The notes: generated from the letters alone by a model not told the origin. Counted from the stretch's first letter, positions 20,648-30,660 are shown. The stretch is DNA of 64,000 nucleotides from Lunularia cruciata (GCA_948567375.1 OX419756.1:35602333-35666332); one strand, 5' to 3'. A program made the numbers and translations.

Positions 20648-23600
20648 ATGGGGAAACTTCCGGTTTTCTTTGGCAAGGATGGAGAAGATGTGGAGGCCTT
20701 TGTGAGAGACTTCAAGAGAGCTTGCATAGGAAATAATGAGAGGAGGAAGAATGAGTGGGCCTCATTATTACCAGATTTCTTTGAGGATGCAGCACTTACA
20801 TGGTATGAGTCAGAATACCAAAAGAGAGAGAGGAGAGAGGGGGAAGAGGAGTCTTGGGAGACTTTGACTTCAGCACTCATTGAGAACTTTCTTCCTGATG
20901 AGAGTTATGAGAGATTGATGAGTGAGGTTACATTTCTCAAGCAAGGAGATGGAGAGAAAGTGAGGGTCTATGTGGAAAGAGTGGAAAAGTTGGAGTCCAG
21001 ATTTCGCATAGTGTTGAGGAAGGGTGGGGATGATGTGGAGACTACAATGATTGGCATAGGGGCCATGCTCACCAAGAATTTTGTGGGAGGATTGAGACCA
21101 CAAATTAGAAGCAAGGTGAGATATGAGAAACCTTCTTCCAAGGTTGAAGCTATCAAGATCGCAATTCGTATGGAGGAGAGTTTGGAAGGGGATGAGAGTG
21201 ATTTGGTGGTGAAGGAGGTTGTGCATCCTCCTCAAGGCTACAAGTATGGTGGAACTTCTGATACTTTGGTGACAAGGGTTGCACCACAAGTAGTAGTTGC
21301 TCCAATTCTTGCACCTCCACCAAAAGATCCACTCCAAACCATCACAGAACAACTTGCGGATCTCAAGATCAATGTGGTGCAACTATGGGAGAAGAGAGAG
21401 GTGGATCAGAATGTAGGGAGAGGACCTAGGAGTTATGGAAACTATCCATATAGAGGAGGCCAACCAGCCAACAATTTCAATGATAGAAATTGTTTTGGTT
21501 GTGGAGGAAGAGGCCATATCCAAAGGAATTGCCCAAATTCCACTTACCATGGAGGAAGGGGTTATGAGGGAGCCAATAGAGGGAAAGAGGGAGGTAGTGA
21601 AACCCAAGTGGCTCCTAATCCCAACAAAGGTAAGGGGATAGCATCCATAGATGTGGTTGAGAGCAAGTATGAGAAGGGAGAGTGCTCAAACTCCAAGGGT
21701 CTTAATTTGGAGCTTTTGGCACAAGAGAAGAAGAGAGCTCGTTTTGCAGAGGATGTTCACTCTTCTCAAGGATTTACTTCAAGCAAGGATACTCCTATGT
21801 CTACTAGGAGCACTCGCACCTCAACACCATCAACAACAAAGACTCCAAGGAAGAAGTTGGGGATGGAGGACTTCTTGATCTCAAAGCAACAATGGAACTA
21901 CAATGTGTTGGAGGATGTTGGTAGTCACATGGCTAACATCACAGTGGGCCAATTAATTGCTTTGAACCCTACCTTGAGAAAGGAGCTTAGAGGTGGTTTG
22001 AGTTCTACAAGGAGCAAAAAGAAGAAGAAGGCAAAAGTTCCAGTATCAATGGGGGTGGTGGATGCCAAGCCAGCACCATGGGAGGCTTGTGAATATGCCT
22101 CCAAGATTGATGTGAGAGTGAATGGTCACAACATCAAGGATGCATTGGTTGATGGAGGATCAGCAGTGAATGCCATGTCAGAAAGGTTGATGAAGAAGTT
22201 GGGTATGATACCCTCAAGACCTTCAACATTTGTGGTGAGCATGGCAAACAAGCAACAAGTTCGACCAGTAGGGGTGATGGATAAGGTGGTAGTTTCAGTT
22301 ATGGGAGTTCAAAATCTCATGACTTTCCAAGTCTTGAAGGATTCAAGCTATGACTTACTTCTTGGGAGGCCATGGTTGAGAGCAGCACGCACAACTGATC
22401 GATGGCACAAAGGGTACTTGAGGATTGGGCCATCAAACCATAGAGTCATTGTTCCTGTGACTAACACCACCAACACTTCACATTCAGATACCCCATCTTC
22501 TAATTATTGGGAATCAGATTCTGAAGAAGGAGCTTCAGGTGTGGACACAAGCATGGAAGAGGAGACTTCCACGGAGGAAGATGAATCTGAATCTGATTCA
22601 GATGTGTATCCCTTGTGTGCTATGGATTTTGCACCTAAGCCAGAGGTTTTGAAGGACCCAGATAAATCACCATTGACACTTGAGGAGGTAGAGAGAAGGT
22701 TATCTACCCTCAAGTATGGCCCAAATGTTACCAAGGAGGAGAAGGTGAGATTTGAGGAGATTTTCCGCAAGTTCATCCATGTGTTTGCTTTTAGTTACAA
22801 GGATTTGAAGGAAGTCACCTTGGAGGAGCACAAGATAGAGGTGGAGTCACATGCAAGACCAATCCGCCAAAAGCAACGTCGCATTAGCCCACCAATATCT
22901 TTGGTTGTGAAGGAGGAGATTGATAAGCTCAAGGAGGCTGGATTTATCTTTGAGGTGGAGAATTCAGAATGGGTGTCTCCAATTGTCATTGTGAAGAAAA
23001 AGAATGGCAAGCTTCGGGTATGTGTGGATTACAAGAAGCTCAATGCTGTTACCAAGAAGGACTACTACCCATTGCCATTCATTGATGAGATCTTGGAGGA
23101 GGTTGCAGGTCATGAGAGGTACAGTTTTGGAGATGGTTATAGTGGATATAACCAAATCAAGATTGCACCAGAGCATCAACAACTCACCACATTCACCACA
23201 CCTTGGGGAACTTACGCTTTCAAGGTCATGCCTTTTGGGCTTTGCAATGCTCCAGCCACATTCCAACGGTTCATGAACAAGGTATTTGAACCTTTCATTG
23301 GGAAATTTGTGAGAGATTTCATTGATGACTTTTGTGTCTATGGGAGCAAGGAGGAGCACTTTGAGCACCTAATCAAAGTCTTGCAACGCTTGGATGAGGC
23401 AAATGCATCACTCAACCCAGAGAAGTGCATTTTTGGATGTGAAGAAGGTCTACTTTTGGGGCACATCATCTCCAAGGATGGAATAGCAGTTGATCCTGAG
23501 AAGGTGAGGAAAATCTCAGACCTTCCATTCCCTTCAAGCTTGACAAAGTTACGCCAATTCTTGGGAATGGTTGGGTACTATAGGAGGTTCATCTTCTCAT

Positions 23601-25474
23601 TTTCCAACAAGGCTTATGCATTGACCATCTACATGAAGAAGGGTGTAGATTACATGGTGATTTTGGAAGACAAGGAGGCTCTCAAAGCTTTTGAGGAGCT
23701 CAAGCAATCCCTTGTTGTAGCTCCAATTCTTGCTAAACCTGATTGGAGTAAGCCTTTCATCCTCTACACTGATGCTTCTAATGTAGCTATAGGATGCACT
23801 CTTAGTCAATTAGACCAAGATGGGCATGATCATCCAATAGCTTATGCTAGTAGGCAGATGGTTTCAGCAGAGAAGAACTACTCTGTCACAGAGAGAGAAG
23901 GGTTGGCAGTGATCTTTGGTCTCAAGAAGTTTAGACACTACTTGATTGGAGGGAAAGCCACAATTGTCACGGATCACAAGGCTTTGAAGTACATCTTCAA
24001 CAAGCCTAATGTTGAAGGGAGACTAGCAAGGTGGATGATTCTCTTGTCTGAGTATGACTACACAATTGAGGATAGGCCAGGAAAGAAACATGCAAATGCT
24101 GATTTGTTATCTAGAGCCTATGATCATGATGGAGATGAGCCAGTAGATGATTCCTTCCCGGATGAGGAGCTCATGACAATCTCAGTCACTCAAGAGGTTC
24201 CAATGGAGTACAAGGAGATTGTGGATTTTGTGACAAGAGGTAACTATCCCGAAGGGATGCATGCTAGGGAGAGGAAGGCCCTTGCAGCAAGATCTAGACC
24301 TTACACAATGGTGGATGATATTCTTTTTCACCAAGGAGCAGATGGTCTACTTCGAAGAGCAGTGGGTAAGGAAGAGTCTATCCTACTCATAAAGGAGTTT
24401 CATGAAGGTTTAGTATGTGGAGGACACTTTGCAGGAAAGGTGATTGCTTTCAAGATTCTAGATGCAGGTTACCATTGGAGAGGGATTTTCAAGGATTGTC
24501 TTGATTATTGCAAAACTTGTCATGTTTGTCAAGCTTTTGCTAGAAAGTCTACATCCACTCCACCACTTAGATCAATTCCATTGCTAGGACCCTTTGAGAA
24601 GTGGGGAATTGATTTTGTAGGACCTCTCAATAGAACCCCAAGGAACAATCGGTACATTGTGGTAGTTACTGATTACCTTACCAAGTGGGTTGAGGCTAGA
24701 CCATTGAGGGACAAGAATGAAGATGAAGTGGGTAGATTTCTTTATGAACGCATTATCACTAGGTTTGGATGCCCTTTGGAGTTGGTTTCTGATAGAGGAG
24801 GAGAGTTTACAGGAAGCATTACTACAGCCATGCTACGACATTTCTCTATCACACATCGAGTAACTACATCCTATAAGCCAAATTCCAATGGCTTGGCAGA
24901 GAGAACCAATCAGACCTTGTGCATGATGTTGGCCAAAGATGCAGAAATGGAGGGGGCTAAACATCATTGGGACAAGAGGATTCATGCAGTTTTGTGGGAG
25001 TATAGGACAACCATGAAGACTTCCACTGGATATTCTCCATTCCAATTGGTGTATGGTATTGAGTCTACCTTACCTATTCACTTTGATCTTCCTACCTTCC
25101 AAAGCATTCATAGGAGATTGAAGAAAGCACAAGGAAGTGATGCAGAGAAGTCAAGGAAGGATCAACTCATGGAGTTGGAAGAGGCAAGAGCAGTTGCTAT
25201 GGTTCGAGTGGAGCAAGCCCAAAGGAAACAAAAGGAGAGCTATGACAAGAGGCAAGGCAAGAAGAAGGTGGAGCCTTTCAAAGAAGGTGATTGGGTAATG
25301 TTGTTTGATTCCATTCGATTCAAGAGAGTACAAAAGAAGTTTTTGCCTAAGTACTTTGGACCTTTCATAGTAGAGAAGGTGTGGGGAAATTACACTTATG
25401 ATCTCAAGGAGTTGGGAGGAAGACACTTTGATAGGATTAACCATGATAAGTTGAAGATGTACCATAGAAGGTAG
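20648..25474 (+). CDS. Gag-pol polyprotein of A1 (1608 residues, intact)
   Basis: A single frame encodes all functions for reverse transcription and integration. The gag capsid-like domain is at about 30-180, with CCHC knuckle C282, C285, H290, C295. The aspartic protease site is VDGGS at 501-505 (D502; D-G-G instead of D-T/S-G). The reverse transcriptase, about 740-960, has catalytic FIDD at 891-894. RNase H has D1042, D1109 and D1152. The integrase zinc domain has H1252, H1260, C1291, C1294, and the core has D1322, D1382, E1418, spaced D-59-D-35-E. A C-terminal GPF module (KYFGPFIVEKVWGNYTYDL) follows, without a chromodomain. The start is the first ATG, preceded by stop codons. The frame has no stop or shift, so mRNA from the LTR could make active protein. 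Lineage inside Ty3/gypsy is left open: it is non-chromodomain. Confidence 0.96.
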   Translation: MGKLPVFFGKDGEDVEAFVRDFKRACIGNNERRKNEWASLLPDFFEDAALTWYESEYQKRERREGEEESWETLTSALIENFLPDESYERLMSEVTFLKQGDGEKVRVYVERVEKLESRFRIVLRKGGDDVETTMIGIGAMLTKNFVGGLRPQIRSKVRYEKPSSKVEAIKIAIRMEESLEGDESDLVVKEVVHPPQGYKYGGTSDTLVTRVAPQVVVAPILAPPPKDPLQTITEQLADLKINVVQLWEKREVDQNVGRGPRSYGNYPYRGGQPANNFNDRNCFGCGGRGHIQRNCPNSTYHGGRGYEGANRGKEGGSETQVAPNPNKGKGIASIDVVESKYEKGECSNSKGLNLELLAQEKKRARFAEDVHSSQGFTSSKDTPMSTRSTRTSTPSTTKTPRKKLGMEDFLISKQQWNYNVLEDVGSHMANITVGQLIALNPTLRKELRGGLSSTRSKKKKKAKVPVSMGVVDAKPAPWEACEYASKIDVRVNGHNIKDALVDGGSAVNAMSERLMKKLGMIPSRPSTFVVSMANKQQVRPVGVMDKVVVSVMGVQNLMTFQVLKDSSYDLLLGRPWLRAARTTDRWHKGYLRIGPSNHRVIVPVTNTTNTSHSDTPSSNYWESDSEEGASGVDTSMEEETSTEEDESESDSDVYPLCAMDFAPKPEVLKDPDKSPLTLEEVERRLSTLKYGPNVTKEEKVRFEEIFRKFIHVFAFSYKDLKEVTLEEHKIEVESHARPIRQKQRRISPPISLVVKEEIDKLKEAGFIFEVENSEWVSPIVIVKKKNGKLRVCVDYKKLNAVTKKDYYPLPFIDEILEEVAGHERYSFGDGYSGYNQIKIAPEHQQLTTFTTPWGTYAFKVMPFGLCNAPATFQRFMNKVFEPFIGKFVRDFIDDFCVYGSKEEHFEHLIKVLQRLDEANASLNPEKCIFGCEEGLLLGHIISKDGIAVDPEKVRKISDLPFPSSLTKLRQFLGMVGYYRRFIFSFSNKAYALTIYMKKGVDYMVILEDKEALKAFEELKQSLVVAPILAKPDWSKPFILYTDASNVAIGCTLSQLDQDGHDHPIAYASRQMVSAEKNYSVTEREGLAVIFGLKKFRHYLIGGKATIVTDHKALKYIFNKPNVEGRLARWMILLSEYDYTIEDRPGKKHANADLLSRAYDHDGDEPVDDSFPDEELMTISVTQEVPMEYKEIVDFVTRGNYPEGMHARERKALAARSRPYTMVDDILFHQGADGLLRRAVGKEESILLIKEFHEGLVCGGHFAGKVIAFKILDAGYHWRGIFKDCLDYCKTCHVCQAFARKSTSTPPLRSIPLLGPFEKWGIDFVGPLNRTPRNNRYIVVVTDYLTKWVEARPLRDKNEDEVGRFLYERIITRFGCPLELVSDRGGEFTGSITTAMLRHFSITHRVTTSYKPNSNGLAERTNQTLCMMLAKDAEMEGAKHHWDKRIHAVLWEYRTTMKTSTGYSPFQLVYGIESTLPIHFDLPTFQSIHRRLKKAQGSDAEKSRKDQLMELEEARAVAMVRVEQAQRKQKESYDKRQGKKKVEPFKEGDWVMLFDSIRFKRVQKKFLPKYFGPFIVEKVWGNYTYDLKELGGRHFDRINHDKLKMYHRR

Positions 25475-25508
25475 AGAGACCTTCACTTTGAGGACAAAGT
25501 GAAAACTT

Positions 25509-25522
25509 AGTCCGGGGGTAAA
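25509..25522 (+). other. A1 polypurine tract
   Basis: AGTCCGGGGGTAAA directly before the 3' LTR, kept in A2 and in A5 (one change). It primes plus-strand synthesis. Confidence 0.85.
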
Positions 25523-26214
25523 TGTAACACCCATTTGTGCATGTGTGTGGTATTGTGATATTTAGCTTGGTATTACAAGTACTTAAGAGATATTATTTAT
25601 ATAGAGATAAAGGATGGTTCTATATTAGTCATGGTTAGCTTAAGTTAGTCATAGCTAAGATAGATGGGACCTTACTTTAGAGGAAGTAGAAAAGATGAGC
25701 ACCACTATTTTGGATTTTAGTGTGTTGACTTGGTATTATTCCTAGGTGTTTGGCTTTGGGGAAAGAGTTGAGAACTCTTGGGCCCGCAAGCCTTTTTGTT
25801 TTGGATTCTTCTTTAGTCCAAGGATAGCCCATGTGAAGGAATCCTTGCTTTAGTGGTTGGGTCAAGATAAGACCACATGCTTAGGGGAATATGCCCATGT
25901 GAATGGATATTCCTTTCTACTTTTTGACTTTACTTGACTTTTAGTCTAGTAACTTGAGTTACTACGGTAATTAGTAACTTTGGTACGTAACTATTTCACA
26001 AGTATATAAACAAGGAGTGAGGAGGTACTCATCATCCTTTCATTTGCAACTATCTCTCTCTCATTGAGTTCTCTAGTGAGCAATGTCTTGAGTCTTGGAG
26101 TGTTAGCCTTGGAGGAGTATGATGGAGTTGGGGTTCCTTGCCTTCTTAGTCCATGGTGCGCTACCATAATAGCCATCAGAGGTTCATCCTGAGTGAGAGA
26201 CAGGCCGGCTCACA
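25523..26214 (+). repeat. A1 3' LTR (692 bp)
   Basis: TGTAACACCC to GGCTCACA, followed by the GGCT duplication. It matches 18387-19078. Confidence 0.97.
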
Positions 26215-27003
26215 GGCTTGAGTGAGGAGTTAATTGAGGATTTAGTGGTCAGCCATTTTTAGAGATTTATGTCAGATTTTACGTCAGATTTACGTCAAAT
26301 TTACGTCAAATTTTGTGAAGGAGTTATGTCAGATTTTGGCAAGAAGAACTTGAATCCGACCTTGGTGATCCTCGTAGCTCAAGAAGTAGATAGGTACTCC
26401 AATTATATCAAATGCCAAATGGTGGTAAAGTCAATCTTGTGTTGATTTATGAGATGGAGGGTTGTTGTTGTTTATCATTCTTGTGATTGGACTCCCTCTA
26501 TTCTTTATTTCATGTTTGTGCACCATGTTTGTATGAGGTGCCTTGAATTTTGAGCGTTGGTGCTCTAGTGTGCTCTCAATAGTGAGGCTAGAGTGATGAC
26601 CAAGCAGACTATCTTTGTTTCTCTCTAGTGAGGCAGGAAGTGATGACCTACAGACCGTGAGAATACATGTTGTGATGGCAAGTTACAGGTCACCCTTGCC
26701 CCTAGTGTAATTGTCTCGGTTAGAGTTACATTAGTGGACAATATTCCGTTAGTTTTAACACTTGGTGGTACTCGGTTGGTATTGGCACTTGGTGGTGCTT
26801 GGTTGGTGTTGGCACTTGGTGGTGCTTAGTTGGTGTTGGCACTTGGTGATGTTGGCACTTGCTATTGTAGTTGTGGTTGCGGTTGCAATTGCGGTTAGTT
26901 TGTCAAGACAAAGTTCTTTGGGGATTCCAAAGGAGATAGCCCTGCAGTATGTAGTGGGTTTACTTGGAGTGGCGCTTGATATCAGCTTGTATCTCAGGTC
27001 CCA
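26215..27003 (+). other. D1 leader, second part
   Basis: Untranslated region before gag, colinear with D2 45010-45846 (shared text such as TCAAATGCCAAATGGTGGTA). It holds a triple ACGTCA(G/A)ATTT motif near 26280 and the short tandem repeats at 26757-26860. No gene. Confidence 0.6.
26757..26860 (+). repeat. Minisatellite in the D1 leader
   Basis: About four imperfect copies of a roughly 28-bp unit (TTGGCACTTGGTGGTGCTTGG). D2 has only one or two units at the matching place. Confidence 0.7.
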
Positions 27004-27575
27004 ATGAGGGAGGAGATTGACTCTGAGTTGGAGTTCAACACAAGAGTTGATCTAGTTGAGAGTGCACTTGTCGTGTCTGCACCGTTGTTGTGGGACATGG
27101 ATGAGATTTAAGGGGCCTCCAAAAGCCATAGGCATTACTTTGGTACAGTGGGTACCATTGAGTTGGATGACTTCATCTAGGAGTTTGATAGTTGGTATGA
27201 TCTACAGTAGATGCGGAACCCAACTTTGTTCACACCTTTCATAGCATGGAAGGGGTTGTTTCAGCATTTGGAGGGTCTACCAATGGATGACTACCATGAG
27301 TTCAGGAGAGTTCATTTGGAGGAGATTGAGTTATGGAGATAGTATTGGTCTCCAAACTATATCTCTATAACTTCAAGCTTGGATGCTAGGAGTAGATTGG
27401 ATGTACCCACAAGTTCTAGCTCAAGTAGTGTTGGTGGGGCTAGTGGAGGTGCACTAGCTAGAGATAGTGTTACCACAAGTGGAGGTCCTACTACAAGAGG
27501 TGGTGAGGTACCGGGGTTTAACTCCATGGTGAAAATCTTCCAATGTTTGAGGTAGAATTACCAAGGAGTGCGGAC
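27004..27575 (+). pseudogene. D1 gag, N-terminal part
   Basis: The ATG at 27004 opens MREEIDSELEFNTRVDLVES, then TIELDDFI*EFDSWYDLQ and FIAWKGLFQHLEGLPMDDYH, a retrotransposon gag-type helical segment. A Gly/Ser-rich stretch follows (about 27415-27510). D2 (45847-46390) has the same protein with the same stop after DDFI/DNFI. It is interrupted at 27575 by the A3 LTR. In D2 the undisturbed text runs on (GTGCGGACTAACAAG). Confidence 0.75.
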
Positions 27576-27968
27576 TATAACACCCATTTGTGCATGTGTG
27601 TGGTATTGTGATATTTAGCTTGGTATTACAAGTACTTGAGAGATATTGTTTATATAGAGATAAAAGATGGTTCTACATTAGTCATGATTAGCTAAAGTTA
27701 GTCATAGCTAAGATAGAAGGGACCTTACTTTAGAGGAAGTGGAAAAGATGAGCACTACTATTTTGGATTCTAATGTGTTGACTTGGTATTATTCCTAGGT
27801 GTTTGGCTTTGCGAAAAGAGTTGAGAACTCTGGGGCCCGCAAGCCTTTTTGTTTTGGATTCTTCTATAGTCCAAGGGTAGCCTATGTGAAAAAATCCTTG
27901 ACTAAGTGGTTGGGTCAAGATAAGATCACATGCTAGTGGAATATGCCCATGTGAATGGATATTCCTTG
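27576..27968 (+). mobile_element. A3: truncated family-A LTR
   Basis: It starts TATAACACCC (G-to-A in the TG end) and follows the A LTR for about 393 bp to GGATATTCCTT, then breaks off into D1 sequence. No internal A sequence or right LTR end. Part of D1 gag between 27575 and 27969 was probably lost with it. Confidence 0.9.
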
Positions 27969-28340
27969 ATGAATGGATGCATCACAACCAGCACAAAGGC
28001 AATGTGAGCATTGCCACAGATTTGGTCACACTAGTGACTGGTGCTTTGACCTACACCCGGAGTTACGGAGTGGTAGGGCTGCTATGGTAGGTAGTAGAGG
28101 AGCTCTAGTTCATGGAGAACGAGGTAGTAGAGGTGGTGGTAGAGGATCTACACCTAGTAGGGGTGTAGTACCTGCCCTTACTTTGGATATAGCTATGGCT
28201 ACTTGGATTGAGCAGTTGGAGCAGAGATTGGCTAGTATGGCTATTGCTCAGAGGAGATCAGATTTGGGTGTTGAGGCTTCTACCTCATTTGTTGGTGATA
28301 GAGATGCTTTGGACTTCATGTGCAGAGCAACATAGGTGGA
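27969..28340 (+). pseudogene. D1 gag C-terminus with zinc knuckle
   Basis: The frame 27973-28335 reads ASQPAQRQCEHCHRFGHTSDW with a CCHC-type knuckle (C-x2-C-x4-H-x4-C, CEHCHRFGHTSDWC). A Gly/Arg-rich stretch follows (GERGSRGGGRGS), typical of nucleocapsid regions. Its 5' junction with A3 is abrupt. It ends in a stop before the protease region. Confidence 0.8.
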
Positions 28341-29533
28341 TGCATCTGTAGCAATGACTAGGAGTGCAATATGTGCTCCAAAGCCTAGAGGAGCATCAAT
28401 GGAGTTGGACCCATAGAGAGGAGAGGTTGGGAGACAGGTCAGACTCCCCTAGTCTTTCATGCTATTTGAGGCATTGCAGACGACATCCATGGTTCCTAGA
28501 CGTCCCAATGGAGGTGTGGTAGGTGTTAAGGGAATACATGATAGACTACTTGCTAGTCAGCCACCTGCTACTACATAGATTGAGTCTAGCATGATGTTGG
28601 AGGCGGCTCAGCTGATTATGTGGTGCTCTTTGTTTTTAGCCAATGACATGTTTACATTGGAAGTTGACCCAACCCAGTATTCCGGTTGGTTGCCATGCTT
28701 TATGAGAGTAGGGATGATGCGGTTCCAACTACTAGAGCAGAGGTGGTTGATAGTGGAGTTGACTTGGTTGAGGAGCATGAGATCCGTTCAGTGACCAGTG
28801 GTTTATGGCAGGCAGCAACGGCTAGGTTGGAGGAGTTGCCAACTAGACCGGCCTTTAAGAGAGCATGTTTCACACCTAGTGTTGTCCTATTGGATAACCA
28901 AAGGGGGATTTTCCATTTGGTGGGACCTTCTGGGAAGGTCTATACACCACAAAGAGTCTTGTTAGACTCTGATGCGCAACCCCTTATGTTGGGAAAGGCT
29001 GCAATAGTCGGTCTAGAGTTACGGAAGACCGATGCGGAGAGGTGCCCATTTCAGATCTAGACATCTCTAGGTGGTGGTTTGACACATTACATTACATGTG
29101 GGGAGCTTGTTGTCCAGGTTCAGCTTGGTCATCCGATTAATAGCTTGGTGGTGAGAGCTCAGGCTATTGCAACAATAGTTGAGTCATATGATGTGCTAGC
29201 TGGAGGAGGAGTAGTGTTATACCCCATTGGGAGGAGATAGCCTCCTATAGACCAAGTTGAAAATCTGGTGAGGGACGGGTATGTTGCTTACAAGTACCTT
29301 TTAGTAGTGGCAATCTTACCGCACTATAGTTCAAGACCATGGCAACATCAGTTTTAGCTTTCAATGGTGCGATTACTTGGCCTGGTGAATTGTTGGAGAG
29401 GAACGCCCATGTAGAGGATACTCCAGTACCATAGGAGATCACTTGGATTTGGAGTACAAGTGGGATTGTTCCATCTATCTTGGATATTCCATTATGGAGT
29501 TCAGAGGAGACGTTACAATAGCATGCAGATTAG
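28341..29533 (+). pseudogene. D1 protease region
   Basis: The frame 28686-29060 contains RVLLDSDAQPLMLGKAAIVG, a retropepsin-like active site (LLDSGA expected; the Gly is now Asp). GELVVQVQLGHPINSLVVRA and LAGGGVVLYPIG at about 29100-29240 fit the flap and the second half. Stops and shifts are present. It lies between the gag knuckle and the methyltransferase domain, the normal place for protease. Confidence 0.7.
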
Positions 29534-30660
29534 TTGGTGCAACAGGCTTGGAGTGGAGCATTTGTACCATCGGTAGATGAGTGTGAGGATGAGCCTCTAG
29601 AGTTGATTACTTTGACACCTTTGGATACCACACTCATTGCTTGGCAGTATCCAATAGAGGGGATATGTCTATTGGAGTTGTTTGGTGGGATTAGCATTAG
29701 ACTAGTTGCGGTATTATAGGTGGGTATATGAGTACAAAGGTACTTGTATGTAGAGAGAGATGAGACTGCTAGGCGAGTCTCTCCACATCATGTGGCACAC
29801 TTGGCCTATCAATATCCGGAGTTATTACCGATGTCAACAGTCAGAGGTTACAAAAAGGCCCTACTAGCAGACATTTCTTTACTAGGGGTGCATGATTTGG
29901 AGAGACATGGGTCTATTCACTTGGTGATTTTGGGATGGCCATGTTAGGAACATACACGTGCGGGTCAAGGTTTGGGTCTCCAAGGTCCTTGTTCTGGTGT
30001 GTTTTGGGAGATATTACAGATACTATGACATCTCTAGGTTTATCAGTCTGTTTCTCTATCTTACCTTTTGAAGAACGTTCCTTTGATAGCTGATTCTTGC
30101 ACCAGAGTAGAGGCGAGTACATATCAGGTCCATTCTTGGATGGGACCTGCTGTATTGTTAGATGCAGCTAGAGTGGGATCATGGGCTCATAGTCTTCACC
30201 TTTGGTGGACAAACCTCTTACCTAGAGAGGTTTTACAATGTGCTTATGATGGGATTCAACGACTTGACCACATCCTTGTTGATGATATCTTGGATGTTGG
30301 ACGTTAGTCTCAAATAGTGGTAGTGGCTGATAGATCACCTATGGCAGTGGTGAACCAAGTTGGATAACCTAGAGCCACATTTTCCACACTCATGAGTTTC
30401 CCATGCTCTCATGCTTTTTGAGAAGGAGGACCCAAACTTGTTTAGGACTCACAGTTACAGCAATTGGTGGAGCTCAACATTGATGAGATAGAGCAAGCAA
30501 TAGGTATTTGCACCGGTATTACCGCCATTCTAGCAGTGTAAGAGGAATCCATGAATCAAGTGTTAGGTCAGGCTATGGACCTAAACTATTTGACTTGGAT
30601 TATGAGCCTTGGCTTGGCAGAGCAACATAGGATGCGCTTGATAGGTATCACCACTTAGAC
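29534..30660 (+). pseudogene. DNMT3-like DNA (cytosine-5) methyltransferase domain of D1
   Basis: One frame, broken only by in-frame stops, shows the C5-methyltransferase motifs in order. Motif I is LELFGGI (29672-29692, SAM-binding F-x-G). Motif II is YVERDETAR (about 29752). Motif IV is LVILGWPC (29921-29944) with the catalytic Pro-Cys. Motif VI is LKNVP (30068-30082; ENV expected, Glu now Lys). Motif VIII is DAARVGSWAHSLHLWWTNL (30161-30222), like the DNMT3 AHRxRxFWGNL block. Motif IX is DEIEQAIGICTG (about 30495), like DNMT3 ERVFGFP. Motif X is GQAMDLNYLTWIM (about 30567). Such enzymes put methyl groups on cytosine in DNA. The domain lies between protease and RT of a retrotransposon, in the same strand. 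About ten TAG/TGA/TAA stops make it inactive. An alternative reading as another Rossmann methyltransferase is unlikely given the Pro-Cys and the DNMT3-type motif VIII. Confidence 0.85.

Larger units (their letters stand above)
18387..26214 (+). mobile_element. A1: intact family-A Ty3/gypsy retrotransposon (7828 bp)
   Basis: It has LTRs of equal length (692 bp) that I read as identical, a primer site 4 bases after the 5' LTR, leader ORFs, a 1608-codon gag-pol frame without stops, and a polypurine tract next to the 3' LTR. The target duplication is GGCT (18383-18386 and 26215-26218). It is inserted in the D1 leader. Identical LTRs and open frames indicate a very recent insertion. It has no chromodomain, so it is not a chromovirus. 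Confidence 0.97.

Noticed and set aside
22964-23368. Long antisense ORFs over gag-pol (also 20870-21382, 61449-61853, 63440-63952)
   Set aside because: They mirror the A1 and A5 coding frames and have no motif of their own.
26762-27007. ORF rich in Leu/Val/Trp that looks like a membrane protein
   Set aside because: It is a translation of the minisatellite in the D1 leader and is not kept in D2.
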